The notes: generated by a model not told the origin, from the sequence alone. Positions 55,127 to 63,688 are shown, counted from the stretch's first letter. The stretch: 64,000 bases of DNA from Plantibacter flavus (GCF_002024505.1 NZ_CP019402.1:3658001-3722000), one strand, 5' to 3'. Made by a program: numbers and translations.

Positions 55127-56437
55127 TCACTGCTCCTTCGCCGGCGCCGCAGCTTGGGTGGCCGTGACCTCGGCGGGAGCGTCCGCCACCTCGTCGACGT
55201 CGGCGACCTTCGGGGCAGACTGCTCGGGCGCGTCCTCGCCGTCCAGCTCGGGGGCCGAAACCGGGTCGGCATCCGGGCCCGTCGCGACGGGCTCTTCCGC
55301 CGGAGCGTCCTGGATCGCGTCAGCCGCCCCGGCGGGCTCAGCATCGGCGAGGTTCGGGTCGGCGCCGTGCGTCACCTCCTCGGCGACGGTCGCGAGCGAG
55401 TCGGCCGCGGTGGCAAGCTGACGGGCGGCCTCGGCGAGTTCCTCCGACACCACCGCATCGGTCGGTTCGCCGCCGACGTCGCCGTCAGTCACGAGCTCGC
55501 CGTCGGCACCGGCGGCCGGGCCCGGCTGCCCGTCTCCCAGCGACCGGCCGTCGTCGCCCTCGGACCGACCGGTCCGCTGCTCCACCGCGTCACCAGCGGC
55601 GTCGGCCAGGTCGGCCGCTCGGGCTCGCGCCGAGTCCTCCGCGTCCGATGCAGCAGCCTTCGCCGTGCCGAGGGCATCCCCGGCGGCCTCTGCCGCATCG
55701 CCGATCGCGGCACCCGTCGCGGACGTCGCATTGCCGACGGCGGCCTTCGCGTCGTCGATCGCCTCGCCCGGATCGGGCTCGATCGGGTCGAAGGGGCCGT
55801 GGATGTCGGTGACCGTGATGTCGATGTCGACCGGTCCCGGGTGGCGGGCCTCCAGCGCGGCCGCGACGTCGGCCCGGACCGTGTCCGCGACCTCGTCGAT
55901 GCTGGCCGGGTACTCGGCCACCAGTGAGACGTCGACGTTCAGCACGTCCTCGTCGGCCAGGACGTTGACGCCGGGGACGGCGGTGCGACCGAGCAGGCGG
56001 GTGCGGGCGCTGTCGATGGCGCGGGCCGTCGGGGAACCGAGGGCGTGCACGCCGGGGACCGTCTCGGCCGTCGTGGCGATGACCTGGGCGAGTTCGTCGG
56101 CCTCCTGCTCACGTCGCCGGCCGGAGTCGAGCTCGACCACCGGTGCGTCCGCCGCTTCCGGCGGAGCCACCGACTCCGACACCGACACCGTCGGCGTCTC
56201 GACGGAGACCGAGTCGGCCACAGCCGGTTCAGCGGTCTCCGGACCAGCGACAGCCCCGTTCGCCGGCGCGACCACAGGAGCGGGCGCGGTCCCACCCGCG
56301 TGCTCGCCGTCGTGCGACTCGATGCGACGGACCTCGTCATCGGGATGCGCGGGCACGAGCACCGTCGGGTGCTCCGCCCGGACCTCGGCCGGGGTGGGGA
56401 TGTGCTGCTGGTCCGGGTGCTTCGTGTCGTCGCTCAT
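55127..56437 (-). CDS. Large Asp23/Gls24-domain protein
   Basis: 436 aa. After an Ala/Val/Glu-rich leader, residues about 110-220 hold an Asp23 domain (AQVIATTAETVPGVHALGSP, then VLNVDVSLVAEYPASIDEVA, VDIDITVTDIHGPFDP); the rest is Ala/Asp/Glu-rich and likely an extended or coiled tail. Asp23 proteins form membrane-linked envelope-stress assemblies. AGGAGG precedes its ATG. Confidence 0.8.
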   Translation of the reverse strand: MSDDTKHPDQQHIPTPAEVRAEHPTVLVPAHPDDEVRRIESHDGEHAGGTAPAPVVAPANGAVAGPETAEPAVADSVSVETPTVSVSESVAPPEAADAPVVELDSGRRREQEADELAQVIATTAETVPGVHALGSPTARAIDSARTRLLGRTAVPGVNVLADEDVLNVDVSLVAEYPASIDEVADTVRADVAAALEARHPGPVDIDITVTDIHGPFDPIEPDPGEAIDDAKAAVGNATSATGAAIGDAAEAAGDALGTAKAAASDAEDSARARAADLADAAGDAVEQRTGRSEGDDGRSLGDGQPGPAAGADGELVTDGDVGGEPTDAVVSEELAEAARQLATAADSLATVAEEVTHGADPNLADAEPAGAADAIQDAPAEEPVATGPDADPVSAPELDGEDAPEQSAPKVADVDEVADAPAEVTATQAAAPAKEQ

Positions 56438-56521
56438 GCGATCCTCCTCGCACCGCGTCGGCGGTGCATCGGTCCTACTGCTGTCGGTTCGGGTGCCGCG
56501 GCGGCACCGCGGGGTGTCGGG

Positions 56522-57123
56522 TCAGACGACCCGGTTCGTGCTGGCGAGCCGTGTGCGCAGCCCGCTGACGATCTGGATGACCACCGGGGTGGAGGTCCCG
56601 AGGACGCCGTCCCACTCGTGGACGGCCGCCTCGATGTCGCGCCGCAGCTGGACGGGCGAGGCGCCGCGACGAGCGTGTGCGGTGAGGCGCAGCGTGGACT
56701 GCTTGCGGATCCGGAAGCCGGTGACGTCGACGGAGACCACGTCGGGGTTGCGCCCGATCGCCTCTTCGAGGACCTGCTCGGCGACCTTCACGTCGAGCAC
56801 GACGCGACCACCGGTCGGGTGTCCTTCGTCCGCTGCTCGTCGACCTGCAGCAGCGTTCCGGTGTGCCCGCGGCCCTGCCGGAACACGAACCAGAGGATGA
56901 CGAGGATGAGCAGCAGGGCGACGACCGCCGCGACCCACAGGATCCACGGCTGGGCGTCGATGGTGTCGTTCGTCGGTCCGACGGCCCGCTCGGCGTTCTC
57001 GCTGATCGTCCGCTGCACGTCAGGCAGAAGCGCCCCCACGGACAGGGCCGCGCCGGCCGCGAGGACGACGAGTCCGACCACGAAGATGAAGAACCGGTTG
57101 AGGAAGCGATTCGTGGAGTTCAT
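56522..57123 (-). pseudogene. amaP: AmaP-like Asp23 membrane anchor with a frameshift near 56805
   Basis: The first frame (57123 down to 56788) gives MNSTNRFLNRFFIFVVGLVV and two TM helices of the Asp23 anchor, then ends RTKDTRPVVASCST. The neighbouring frame continues with the expected cytoplasmic domain (VVLDVKVAEQVLEEAIGRNP, then STPVVIQIVSGLRTRL) to 56522. One extra base in the CCC near 56808 explains the split; restored, the protein is about 200 aa, the family length. Alternatively two overlapping genes with a GTG start. It overlaps the DUF6286 gene stop (TGATG). Confidence 0.7.
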
Positions 57124-57698
57124 CAGGCCACCGTTCCCTTGCTACTCACGCGGACCTTGGCGCGGAGCGCCGGCCGGTAGTCGTAGGACGCGACCTCCGC
57201 GTCCACGGCCTGCTGGATCTCGCGCTGGTCGACGCGTCGACCGCTCGTCGGCGTGACGTCGACGCGGGCGCTCCTGGCGCCGACGCTGACACTCACCTGC
57301 GAGGGGTCGATGTCACCGGCGTACGAGGCGACGCGGGCGAGCGACTGCGCGATCACCCGGTCGTCCACGACCGCCGCCGTGCGCTCGGCGATCGACCCGC
57401 GACGCCCTTGGCGGGCGGGAGCCAGCGACAGGACGATCAGCACGAGGCCGACGATCGCCGCGACCGCGCCGATGGCGACGAGGAGTGGGGCCGGGGCGGT
57501 CGCCGCGGTCAGCACCGCGGTGACGATGTCCTTCGGTGCGACGAGGAGCGCCGGCTGCCCGATCGCGGCCAGGACCGACTCGGTGCCGAGCCAGGCGAGC
57601 ACGAGCGCGAGGATGATCGCGATCGTGATCGCGAGCGTCGACCGCGGCGAGTGGGTCTCGCGACGCACCGCGCGGCGGTACAGGGCTGGGGTGCTCAC
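57123..57698 (-). CDS. DUF6286-domain membrane protein of the Asp23 operon
   Basis: 191 aa from GTG 57698 (AAGGAGG 6 nt upstream). Two hydrophobic helices (LAITIAIILALVLAWLGTES and LLVAIGAVAAIVGLVLIVLS) and a C-terminal DUF6286 domain (ARVASYAGDIDPSQVSVSVG). Overlaps the upstream gene by GTGA and the AmaP start by one base. Confidence 0.8.
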   Translation of the reverse strand: MSTPALYRRAVRRETHSPRSTLAITIAIILALVLAWLGTESVLAAIGQPALLVAPKDIVTAVLTAATAPAPLLVAIGAVAAIVGLVLIVLSLAPARQGRRGSIAERTAAVVDDRVIAQSLARVASYAGDIDPSQVSVSVGARSARVDVTPTSGRRVDQREIQQAVDAEVASYDYRPALRAKVRVSSKGTVA

Positions 57699-58048
57699 AA
57701 CACCCTCCTTCGTACTTCGAGCTTCGCGCCCGTGATGTGGAGGTCGACGCGTCCGATCGTCGACCCGGTCAGGTCCAGGCACCGCTCACGGATGCTGGTC
57801 TGTGCGCGTGCCAGGCGTTCGAGGACGGTTCCCGAGGTCCGGGATCCGGCGCCGAGCGGCGACACGTGGATGGGCGTGCTCGCGGTGACCGTGAGGGCCC
57901 CCTGGGCGTCGGAGAGCTCGACCGAGACCTCCGACGCCCGCACACCGAGTTCCTCCGCGGTGACGGCAGACACGACGCGACGCACGGCGCGGGAGCTGAT
58001 CGTGTTGCGACCATGCACGGCCTGTTCGGCCGTCACCGCCGCGGTCAC
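57695..58048 (-). CDS. Small Asp23-like protein
   Basis: 117 aa from GTG 58048. NTISSRAVRRVVSAVTAEEL, then EVSVELSDAQGALTVTASTP, resembles a short Asp23/Gls24 fold. Overlapped on both sides by GTGA junctions in the operon. Confidence 0.7.
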   Translation of the reverse strand: MTAAVTAEQAVHGRNTISSRAVRRVVSAVTAEELGVRASEVSVELSDAQGALTVTASTPIHVSPLGAGSRTSGTVLERLARAQTSIRERCLDLTGSTIGRVDLHITGAKLEVRRRVL

Positions 58049-58233
58049 GACGACCGCCGCCCGCGGAGCGCGTCGGCGACACCGCGCAGGTCGAGCTTGC
58101 CCTCGAGCACGCGTCCGATGCCGAATCCGATCAGCATGAACAGTGCGACGAGGATCATGCTCCAGAACCCGAATGCCACGGCCGCCAGCGCCAGGACGGC
58201 ACCGACGAGGATGCCGCGATCGGTCGTGGTCAC
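58045..58233 (-). CDS. DUF2273-like small membrane protein
   Basis: 62 aa from GTG 58233. Two hydrophobic helices (GILVGAVLALAAVAFGFWSM and ILVALFMLIGFGIGRVLEG) with a basic tail; this size and position next to Asp23 genes fits the DUF2273 anchor. GTGA overlaps at both ends. Confidence 0.75.
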   Translation of the reverse strand: MTTTDRGILVGAVLALAAVAFGFWSMILVALFMLIGFGIGRVLEGKLDLRGVADALRGRRSS

Positions 58234-58649
58234 TGGACGCGGCTCTCGTCAGCGTCGTTGTCGTCGTCCGACGGGATGTGGACGTCGGCGACGGTCACGT
58301 TGACCTCGGTGACGTCCATGCCGACGACGTTCGAGATCGCGTCGGTGACGCTGCGACGGACGTCGTCCGCGACGCGCTGGAGGTCGACGGGGTACTCGGC
58401 GACGATCACGATGTCAGCGGCGACCTGCTTCTCGCCGACCTCGACCGAGACGCCCTGACCGCGGTCCTGAGCGTTGATGGCGTTGCGGATGGCGCCGATG
58501 GCGCGAGCCGCTCCGCCACCGAGGTCGTGCACGCCGGGGACCTCGCGGGCTGCGATGCCGGCGACCTTCTGGACGACGCCATCGGCGATGACGTTCTTGC
58601 CCGTGGAGGTCGTTGCGGCGTGGTTCGCGGTGTCGGTGGTGTTCGACAT
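58230..58649 (-). CDS. Asp23/Gls24 family envelope stress protein
   Basis: 139 aa, first gene of the operon. NVIADGVVQKVAGIAAREVP, then GVHDLGGGAARAIGAIRNAI, VAADIVIVAEYPVDLQRVAD and VNVTVADVHIPSDDDNDADE are the full Asp23 signature. GGAGCA precedes the ATG. The 170-nt gap upstream to the AraC gene stop should contain the operon promoter. Confidence 0.9.
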   Translation of the reverse strand: MSNTTDTANHAATTSTGKNVIADGVVQKVAGIAAREVPGVHDLGGGAARAIGAIRNAINAQDRGQGVSVEVGEKQVAADIVIVAEYPVDLQRVADDVRRSVTDAISNVVGMDVTEVNVTVADVHIPSDDDNDADESRVQ

Positions 58650-58816
58650 GGTGTTGCTCCTTCGGTGTCTGGTGGTGCTGGTTCACGCTCCGGGTGTCCG
58701 GCGGCGGTGCCCGTGTTGCGGGCGACATCTATGAGACTGCGCGTCACGCCCGAATCTCACGGTCCGTCTCGAACTTTTCCGGAAGCACTCATTTTTTGGA
58801 TATCCGGCGACGGGCG

Positions 58817-59851
58817 TCAGCCGCGCAGGGTCTGGCTCGGGCCCTCGCCGAAGCGGTTCCGGTAGGCGGAGGCGAAGCGTCCGAGGTGGACGAAGCCCCA
58901 CCGCTTCGCGACCTCACCGACCGTCGTCTCCTGCGGCGAGCTCTCGGCGAGCTCGCGACGGGTGCGGTCGAGGCGGATGTCGCGCAGGTAGGCGGTGGGC
59001 GACATGCCGAGTTCGCGACGGCAGTGGAGCTGCAGCGTCCTCGTGTGCAGCCCGGCCGCCTTCGCCGCGTCGGCGGGCGTGATGGGCTCCGCCGCGTGAT
59101 GGTGCAGGTACTCGACCGCGAGGCGCGTGCGCGCCATCGAAGGCTCGCGGAGCGGCTCCGGCAGGTCGACCACCGCCCACGGTGCGAGCTGGAGCAGCGC
59201 GAGGGCGAGCGGTCGTTGGGCGTTCATACGGAGCAGCGGAGGCGCCGTCTCGTCGGTGAGCACCGGCGTGGAGGCGTTCAGCGCCACGCGCCAGCGCTCG
59301 ATCGCCTCGGGTGTCGGCGTCGCCTCGAGATCGAAGGACACCTGCTGACTCGGGCCGGCGTGGATCTCGGTCGCGATGTCTTCGAGGTACGGGGCGGAGA
59401 AGAGCACGGAGTTCTGCCGGTGCGGGGTGAGGTGCACCGTGTACGGCCGGTGGAACGGGAGGACGAACGGGTGTCGCGGGATCTCCATCCGTTGGCCGTC
59501 GCGGCGCACGATCCAGCCGCCGCCGGTCGTGACCCACGAGACCACGTAATCCGTGAGGCCCGGGGTCTCGCCGGTGACGTGTCCGGTCATCGTCGCGGTG
59601 CGGAGCGAGACACGGTCGTCGCCGATCGACACCCACTGGAACGAGAACGGCTCGGTGCCGCGGGTGACGGTGAAGCGGCTGCCGTCGTAGGCGCGCTCGT
59701 AGTTCTGCCGGGCGGTGGCCGGGTCGTCGCCGCTGACCGTGACCTTGCGGATCGGAACCGTCGACGCCGTACTGCTCGCACTGCCGAGCAGTGGGCTGGT
59801 GTCCGAGTCGCTCTCCGGATCTGATTCGGATGCGAGGAAGGAGTGTTGCAT
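58817..59851 (-). CDS. AraC-family transcriptional regulator
   Basis: 344 aa; AAGGACG before the ATG. The C-terminal AraC double HTH is clear (ITPADAAKAAGLHTRTLQLH, then TTVGEVAKRWGFVHLGRFAS and AYRNRFGEGPSQTL); the N-terminal part is a cupin-like AraC-binding-like domain. Same strand as the Asp23 operon, whose first gene starts 170 nt beyond its stop. Target unknown; the formaldehyde dehydrogenase gene upstream is a possibility. Confidence 0.85.
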   Translation of the reverse strand: MQHSFLASESDPESDSDTSPLLGSASSTASTVPIRKVTVSGDDPATARQNYERAYDGSRFTVTRGTEPFSFQWVSIGDDRVSLRTATMTGHVTGETPGLTDYVVSWVTTGGGWIVRRDGQRMEIPRHPFVLPFHRPYTVHLTPHRQNSVLFSAPYLEDIATEIHAGPSQQVSFDLEATPTPEAIERWRVALNASTPVLTDETAPPLLRMNAQRPLALALLQLAPWAVVDLPEPLREPSMARTRLAVEYLHHHAAEPITPADAAKAAGLHTRTLQLHCRRELGMSPTAYLRDIRLDRTRRELAESSPQETTVGEVAKRWGFVHLGRFASAYRNRFGEGPSQTLRG

Positions 59852-60032
59852 GGTCGTCCTTGTGCGAGTGGGGGTCTCTTCGTCGCGGGACGGGCCCCAA
59901 GGCCCCGTCGGTTTCCCGCGTCATTGGAGAGACGGACCGAGAGGAGGGAATCTCACGGTTCACTCAGCAGTTCGTCAGACAACGCCGTTCCGGATGCCCT
60001 GCGGCAGGCGTTCGGGTGAAAAATCAGTAGTC

Positions 60033-60128
60033 GGGACCCCCGGTCCCCGCGCCACTCCTCCCGGTCCCTGCGCCACTCCTCCCGGTCCCTGCACCACTCC
60101 ACCCCGGTCCCTGAGCTTGTCGAAGGGC
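60033..60128. repeat. GGTCCCTG-containing repeats including one full 23-bp copy
   Basis: Three CCGGTCCCTGC-CACTCC units follow each other (60055-60100) and end with a complete dispersed repeat at 60105-60128, so a fragment of the repeat was itself amplified. The interval 59852-60206 holds no gene. Confidence 0.65.
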
Positions 60129-60132
60129 AGCC

Positions 60133-60187
60133 GAAAGCGCCCGTTCCGTCGTCCTGAAGCGCTCCAGACGACGCAACGGGCGCTCTC
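60133..60187. terminator. Long hairpin after fdhA
   Basis: GAAAGCGCCCGTTCCGTCGT (from 60133) pairs with GACGACGCAACGGGCGCTCTC (60167-60187) over about 21 positions with a few mismatches. It lies 20 nt after the fdhA stop on the minus strand; a likely terminator. Confidence 0.65.
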
Positions 60188-60206
60188 GGTGATGTCCCCG
60201 TGCCTC

Positions 60207-61427
60207 CTACGCGGCGTCCAGATACCCGTTCGGGTTGAGGACGAACTTCTGCGCAGCCCCCGCGTCGAACTCCGCGTACCCGCGCGGGGCGTCGTCGAGG
60301 GTGATCGCGGTCGCGTTGACGTTCTTCGCGATGTGGACCTTGTCGTGCAGGATCGCCATCATGAGGCCGTGGTTGTACTTCATCACCGGGCACTGACCGG
60401 TGGTGAACGACAGCGACTTCGCCCAGCCGGTACCGAGACTCAGCGAGAGCGCACCCTTCTTCGCGGCCTCGTCGATGCCACCCGGGTCGCCCGTCACGTA
60501 GAGTCCGGGGATGCCGAGCGCACCGCCGGCCGCCGTGATGTCCATGAGCGAGTTGAGCACCGTCGCCGGGGCTTCGTGACCCGCGTCGCCACCGTGACCA
60601 CGAGCCTCGAACCCGACGGCGTCGACCGCGCAGTCGACCTCCGGGACGCCGAGGATCTGTTCGATCTGCTCCCCCGGCTCACCCTTGGTGAGGTCGACGG
60701 TCTCGCAACCGAAGCTCCGCGCCTGCGCCAGCCGGTCGGCGTTCATGTCGCCGACGATGACTGCAGCGGCGCCGAGGAGCATGGCCCCGGTCGCTGCGGC
60801 GAGTCCGACGGGACCCGCGCCCGCCACATAGACGGTCGATCCGACGCCGACGCCCGCCGTCACCGCACCGTGGAAGCCGGTCGGGAAGATGTCGGAGAGC
60901 ATCGTGAGGTCCATGATCTTCTCGAGCGCCTGGTCGCGGTCCGGGAACTTCAGGAGGTTCCAGTCCGCGTAGGGCACGAGCACGTACTCGGCCTGGCCGC
61001 CGACCCAACCACCCATGTCGACGTAGCCGTAGGCACTGCCCGGGCGGTCGGGGTTCACGTTGAGGCAGATGCCGGTCTTGCGCTCCTTGCAGTTGCGACA
61101 GCGACCGCAGGCGATGTTGAAGGGCACCGAGACGATGTCGCCGACCTTGATGAACTCGACATCCGGTCCGACCTCGACCACCTCGCCGGTGATCTCGTGT
61201 CCGAGGACGAGGTTCGGCGGTGCCGTGGTGCGGCCGCGGACCATGTGTTGGTCGGAGCCGCAGATGTTGGTCGCGACGGTCTTGAGGATGGCGCCGTGCG
61301 GGACTTTCCGGCCGACGTTGGCCGGGTTCACCCCCGGTCCGTCCTTGAGTTCGAAGGTGGGGTAGTCGATGTCGATGACCTCGACGACACCCGCTGCTTT
61401 GTAGGCGACAGCTCTGTTACCTGACAC
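60207..61427 (-). CDS. fdhA: Glutathione-independent formaldehyde dehydrogenase
   Basis: 406 aa from GTG 61427, with a near-perfect AAGGAGGATCAC just before it. Zinc ligands C56 (NICGSDQHM) and LGHEITG, structural zinc cysteines in CGRCRNCKERKTGIC (107-121), NAD motif VAGAGPVGLAAATGAML and the long insertion (GFEARGHGGDAGHE) of the FdhA branch are all present. It oxidises formaldehyde to formate with NAD, detoxifying methylamine- or methoxy-derived formaldehyde. Confidence 0.9.
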   Translation of the reverse strand: MSGNRAVAYKAAGVVEVIDIDYPTFELKDGPGVNPANVGRKVPHGAILKTVATNICGSDQHMVRGRTTAPPNLVLGHEITGEVVEVGPDVEFIKVGDIVSVPFNIACGRCRNCKERKTGICLNVNPDRPGSAYGYVDMGGWVGGQAEYVLVPYADWNLLKFPDRDQALEKIMDLTMLSDIFPTGFHGAVTAGVGVGSTVYVAGAGPVGLAAATGAMLLGAAAVIVGDMNADRLAQARSFGCETVDLTKGEPGEQIEQILGVPEVDCAVDAVGFEARGHGGDAGHEAPATVLNSLMDITAAGGALGIPGLYVTGDPGGIDEAAKKGALSLSLGTGWAKSLSFTTGQCPVMKYNHGLMMAILHDKVHIAKNVNATAITLDDAPRGYAEFDAGAAQKFVLNPNGYLDAA

Positions 61428-61540
61428 GTGATCCTCCTTGATCGCGGGCGCCCGTTGTGGGGCACCCTGTGTCTGCTCGACCCTATCCCGCCAGCGTCCG
61501 CAGCGGCAGGGGCGGACGTCCTTCGGTGGCCGCATCAGTC

Positions 61541-61620
61541 CGGTCCCTGAGCCTGTCGAAGGGCTGCCACCCCGTCCGCTCCCCGATCACTTCCGCCGGT
61601 CCCTGAGCTTGTCGAAGGGC
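61541..61620. repeat. Two copies of the dispersed 23-bp repeat
   Basis: Copies at 61541-61564 and 61596-61620, same orientation, between fdhA and the toxin-antitoxin pair. Confidence 0.8.
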
Positions 61621-61742
61621 ACCCCTGTGGAGAGCGCGCTCGGTCGTCGGTACACCTTTGTCTAGGCTCCTCTGAAGCCGTCGAACCACACCTCGGCCAC
61701 CCCCTCATGTACAGACGGAGGCCCAAAACGTACACTTGCGAC

Positions 61743-61991
61743 ATGTCCCGGATCAACGTCACCGAAGCTCGCGCGAAGTTCTCCGAACTCATTGCGCGAT
61801 CCCACACCGAAGCCGTCTTCGTGGAGCGACGCGGGCGCGCAGAGGCCGTCATCATCAGTCCCGAACAGTACGACCGGATGATGGAGGCGCTCGAAGACGC
61901 CGAGGACGCCCGTGCCTTCGATGCGGCGATGGCCGAGGAGGGCGACAGCATCCCGTGGGCGCAGGCGAAGGCCGACCTCGGCTGGGAATGA
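61743..61991 (+). CDS. Phd/YefM-type antitoxin
   Basis: 82 aa from ATG 61743, 6 nt after TACACT (leaderless). INVTEARAKFSELIARSHTE, then VFVERRGRAEAVIISPEQYD, is the Phd/YefM DNA-binding fold; the C-terminal tail (GDSIPWAQAKADLGWE) binds the toxin. TGTACA at 61709 and GTACAC at 61730 may form the autoregulatory operator. Overlaps the toxin by ATGA. Confidence 0.85.
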   Translation: MSRINVTEARAKFSELIARSHTEAVFVERRGRAEAVIISPEQYDRMMEALEDAEDARAFDAAMAEEGDSIPWAQAKADLGWE

Positions 61992-62248
61992 GTCGATACG
62001 ACATCGAGCTGCGGCCGGCCGCGATCAAGGCGCTCCGCAGGATCGACCATCAGGACCAGCGACGCATCCGGGCCGCGATCGCTCTGCTTGGGGAGAACCC
62101 GCGCCCGCCGAGTGCCACGGCGTTGCAAGGACGCCCCGGCTTCCGTGTCAGGGTGGGTGACTATCGGATCGTGTACACGATCGATGACGGTGTGCTCCTC
62201 GTGGTCGTCATCACGCTCGGCCATCGGAGCGACGTCTACCGGGGCTGA
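61988..62248 (+). CDS. RelE/ParE-type toxin
   Basis: 86 aa. YDIELRPAAIKALRRIDHQD, then QGRPGFRVRVGDYRIVYTID and VVVITLGHRSDVYRG, is the complete RelE/ParE fold with the conserved Arg/Tyr surface. Likely a ribosome-dependent mRNA interferase. Translated coupled to the antitoxin. Confidence 0.85.
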   Translation: MSRYDIELRPAAIKALRRIDHQDQRRIRAAIALLGENPRPPSATALQGRPGFRVRVGDYRIVYTIDDGVLLVVVITLGHRSDVYRG

Positions 62249-62316
62249 CGTCCGGCGACCTCGTGTCGGCGCCCGCCTCTACGCTGGTGGAGCAGACCCC
62301 GAGGAGAGCACCCAGC

Positions 62317-63093
62317 ATGAAGAAGACTCCCTTGGCGTTGCTCGTCGCGCTCCTTGCAGCCGTCGTGGTGCTCGTCGCGACGCAGGTCGACGGCGGGATC
62401 GTGTTCGGCGAGCCGGGGTCACCAGCGCCGACGTCGCTCGCACCCACGCCCGCGGCGGTCAGCCCGAGCGCACGGGCATCGCTCGAGGCCGCCGGTTTCG
62501 CCGCCGTGGACGCGTCCGGGCAGTTCGTCGTCTCGGCCGCCGCAGTCGAAGACGCGCTGGCCGACGTCGACACCGCCACCCAGGTGGCCACCGGCTACGA
62601 CCGGGACCGGTTCGGTCAGCGCTGGGCCGACATCGACCGCAACGGCTGCGACACCCGCAACGACGTGCTGGCGCGCGACCTCGTCGACGTCACCTTCAAG
62701 CCGGGGACCCGCGACTGCGTCGTCCTCACCGGCGTTCTGCACGACCTCTACACGGGGTCGACGATCGACTTCCAGCGCGGTGAGCGGTCGAGTCAGCTCG
62801 TGCAGATCGACCACGTCGTGCCGCTCGCGTGGGGTTGGCGTCACGGCGGGAACACGTGGACGGAGCAGCAGCGGGAGCAGTTCGCGAACGACCCGATCAA
62901 CCTGCAGGCCGTCGACGGCGCGACGAACTCGTCGAAGTCGGACTCCGGCCCCGGCGATTGGATGCCGCCCGCGGCCGCCTCGCACTGCGAGTACGCGGCG
63001 CGGTTCGTCCTCGTGCTGATGGCGTACGACCTCACGGTCGACGACGCCGACCGCCAGGCACTCACGGGCACGCTGGGCAGCTGCCGGGCGTAG
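62317..63093 (+). CDS. Secreted DUF1524/HNH nuclease
   Basis: 258 aa from ATG 62317 (GAGGAGAG 9 nt upstream). A signal peptide or anchor (KKTPLALLVALLAAVVVLVA) is followed by a spacer and the DUF1524 domain: VQIDHVVPLAWGWRHGGNTW with DH at 165-166, and FANDPINLQAVDGATNSSKS. An extracellular nuclease, for nutrient use or competition; four cysteines may form disulfides. Confidence 0.85.
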   Translation: MKKTPLALLVALLAAVVVLVATQVDGGIVFGEPGSPAPTSLAPTPAAVSPSARASLEAAGFAAVDASGQFVVSAAAVEDALADVDTATQVATGYDRDRFGQRWADIDRNGCDTRNDVLARDLVDVTFKPGTRDCVVLTGVLHDLYTGSTIDFQRGERSSQLVQIDHVVPLAWGWRHGGNTWTEQQREQFANDPINLQAVDGATNSSKSDSGPGDWMPPAAASHCEYAARFVLVLMAYDLTVDDADRQALTGTLGSCRA

Positions 63094-63196
63094 CGACGTG
63101 TGGGAGCCGCACGAGAAGAGGACGAACGCCCGAGAACCGGACGTTTTATGCGATTCCATCCGCTTCTCGCGCCGATATCCTGCTGGCAGGCGGCAT

Positions 63197-63230
63197 GAAA
63201 AAAGCGGCCCACCGAAGTGGACCGCTTTTC
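63197..63230 (-). terminator. Rho-independent terminator of the displaced tRNA-Arg gene
   Basis: On the minus strand AAGCGGTCCAC, CTTC loop side and GTGGGCCGCTTTTTTC form an 11-bp stem (one mismatch) followed by six Ts, 7 nt beyond the tRNA 3' end. Confidence 0.85.
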
Positions 63231-63236
63231 ACAATG

Positions 63237-63270
63237 TGCGCCCGAAGGGATTCGAACCCCCAACCTTCTG
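63237..63270 (-). other. attL-type site: 3' 34 nt of a tRNA-Arg gene
   Basis: On the minus strand CAGAAGGTTGGGGGTTCGAA, then TCCCTTCGGGCGCA, is the T-arm and acceptor 3' end of an actinobacterial tRNA-Arg (ACG). The 5' half is not next to it: sequence above 63270 does not continue the tRNA. With its terminator on one side and an integrase gene 419 nt away on the other, this is the host 3' end left at one junction of an integrated element; the restored tRNA should lie at the far end, outside the window. Confidence 0.75.
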
Positions 63271-63390
63271 GTTGGGAGTCGATGCGACCCGCGAACGAGG
63301 CACGTCTAGCGTAATGGAGCTGTCAAACGGAGCCGCCAGCCTAGGGCTTCTCCTCATCCTGGCGCTGCGGTCGGTGAGCGCGTGAGCAGG

Positions 63391-63597
63391 TCAAACAGCG
63401 AGACCCACGAAGAGCCCTACGAGAGCAACTACTGCTCCGCTCACGGTGAGAGCGAGCGTTCCGCGCCCAGCCGTCGGGATCGTGTACAGGCCGGAGCCGG
63501 GCGTCTTCTCACGCATTCGCCCCGTGTAGGTGATCACCCCTCCTACGACGGTCAGGGCGAATCCGATGATGCCAAGGGCGATTGCGAGAGTGATCAT
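63391..63597 (-). CDS. Small two-TM membrane protein inside the integrated element
   Basis: 68 aa from ATG 63597, 6 nt after TACGCT (leaderless); a GTG two codons earlier is possible. Two hydrophobic segments (ITLAIALGIIGFALTVVGGV and ALTVSGAVVALVGLFVGLAV). No family recognised; lies between the att site and the integrase. Confidence 0.6.
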   Translation of the reverse strand: MITLAIALGIIGFALTVVGGVITYTGRMREKTPGSGLYTIPTAGRGTLALTVSGAVVALVGLFVGLAV

Positions 63598-63688
63598 GCG
63601 CACAGCGTAGCCCTGCCCTCATTGACCGATATCGAGTCGTGATGAACGCCCCCGCCGATGCCCCCTTTTCAGCGGGGAGGCTGTCGTG

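Noticed and set aside
63237..63310. A complete tRNA gene on the minus strand
   Set aside because: Only the T-arm and acceptor 3' strand match; the D-arm, anticodon arm and 5' acceptor strand are absent.
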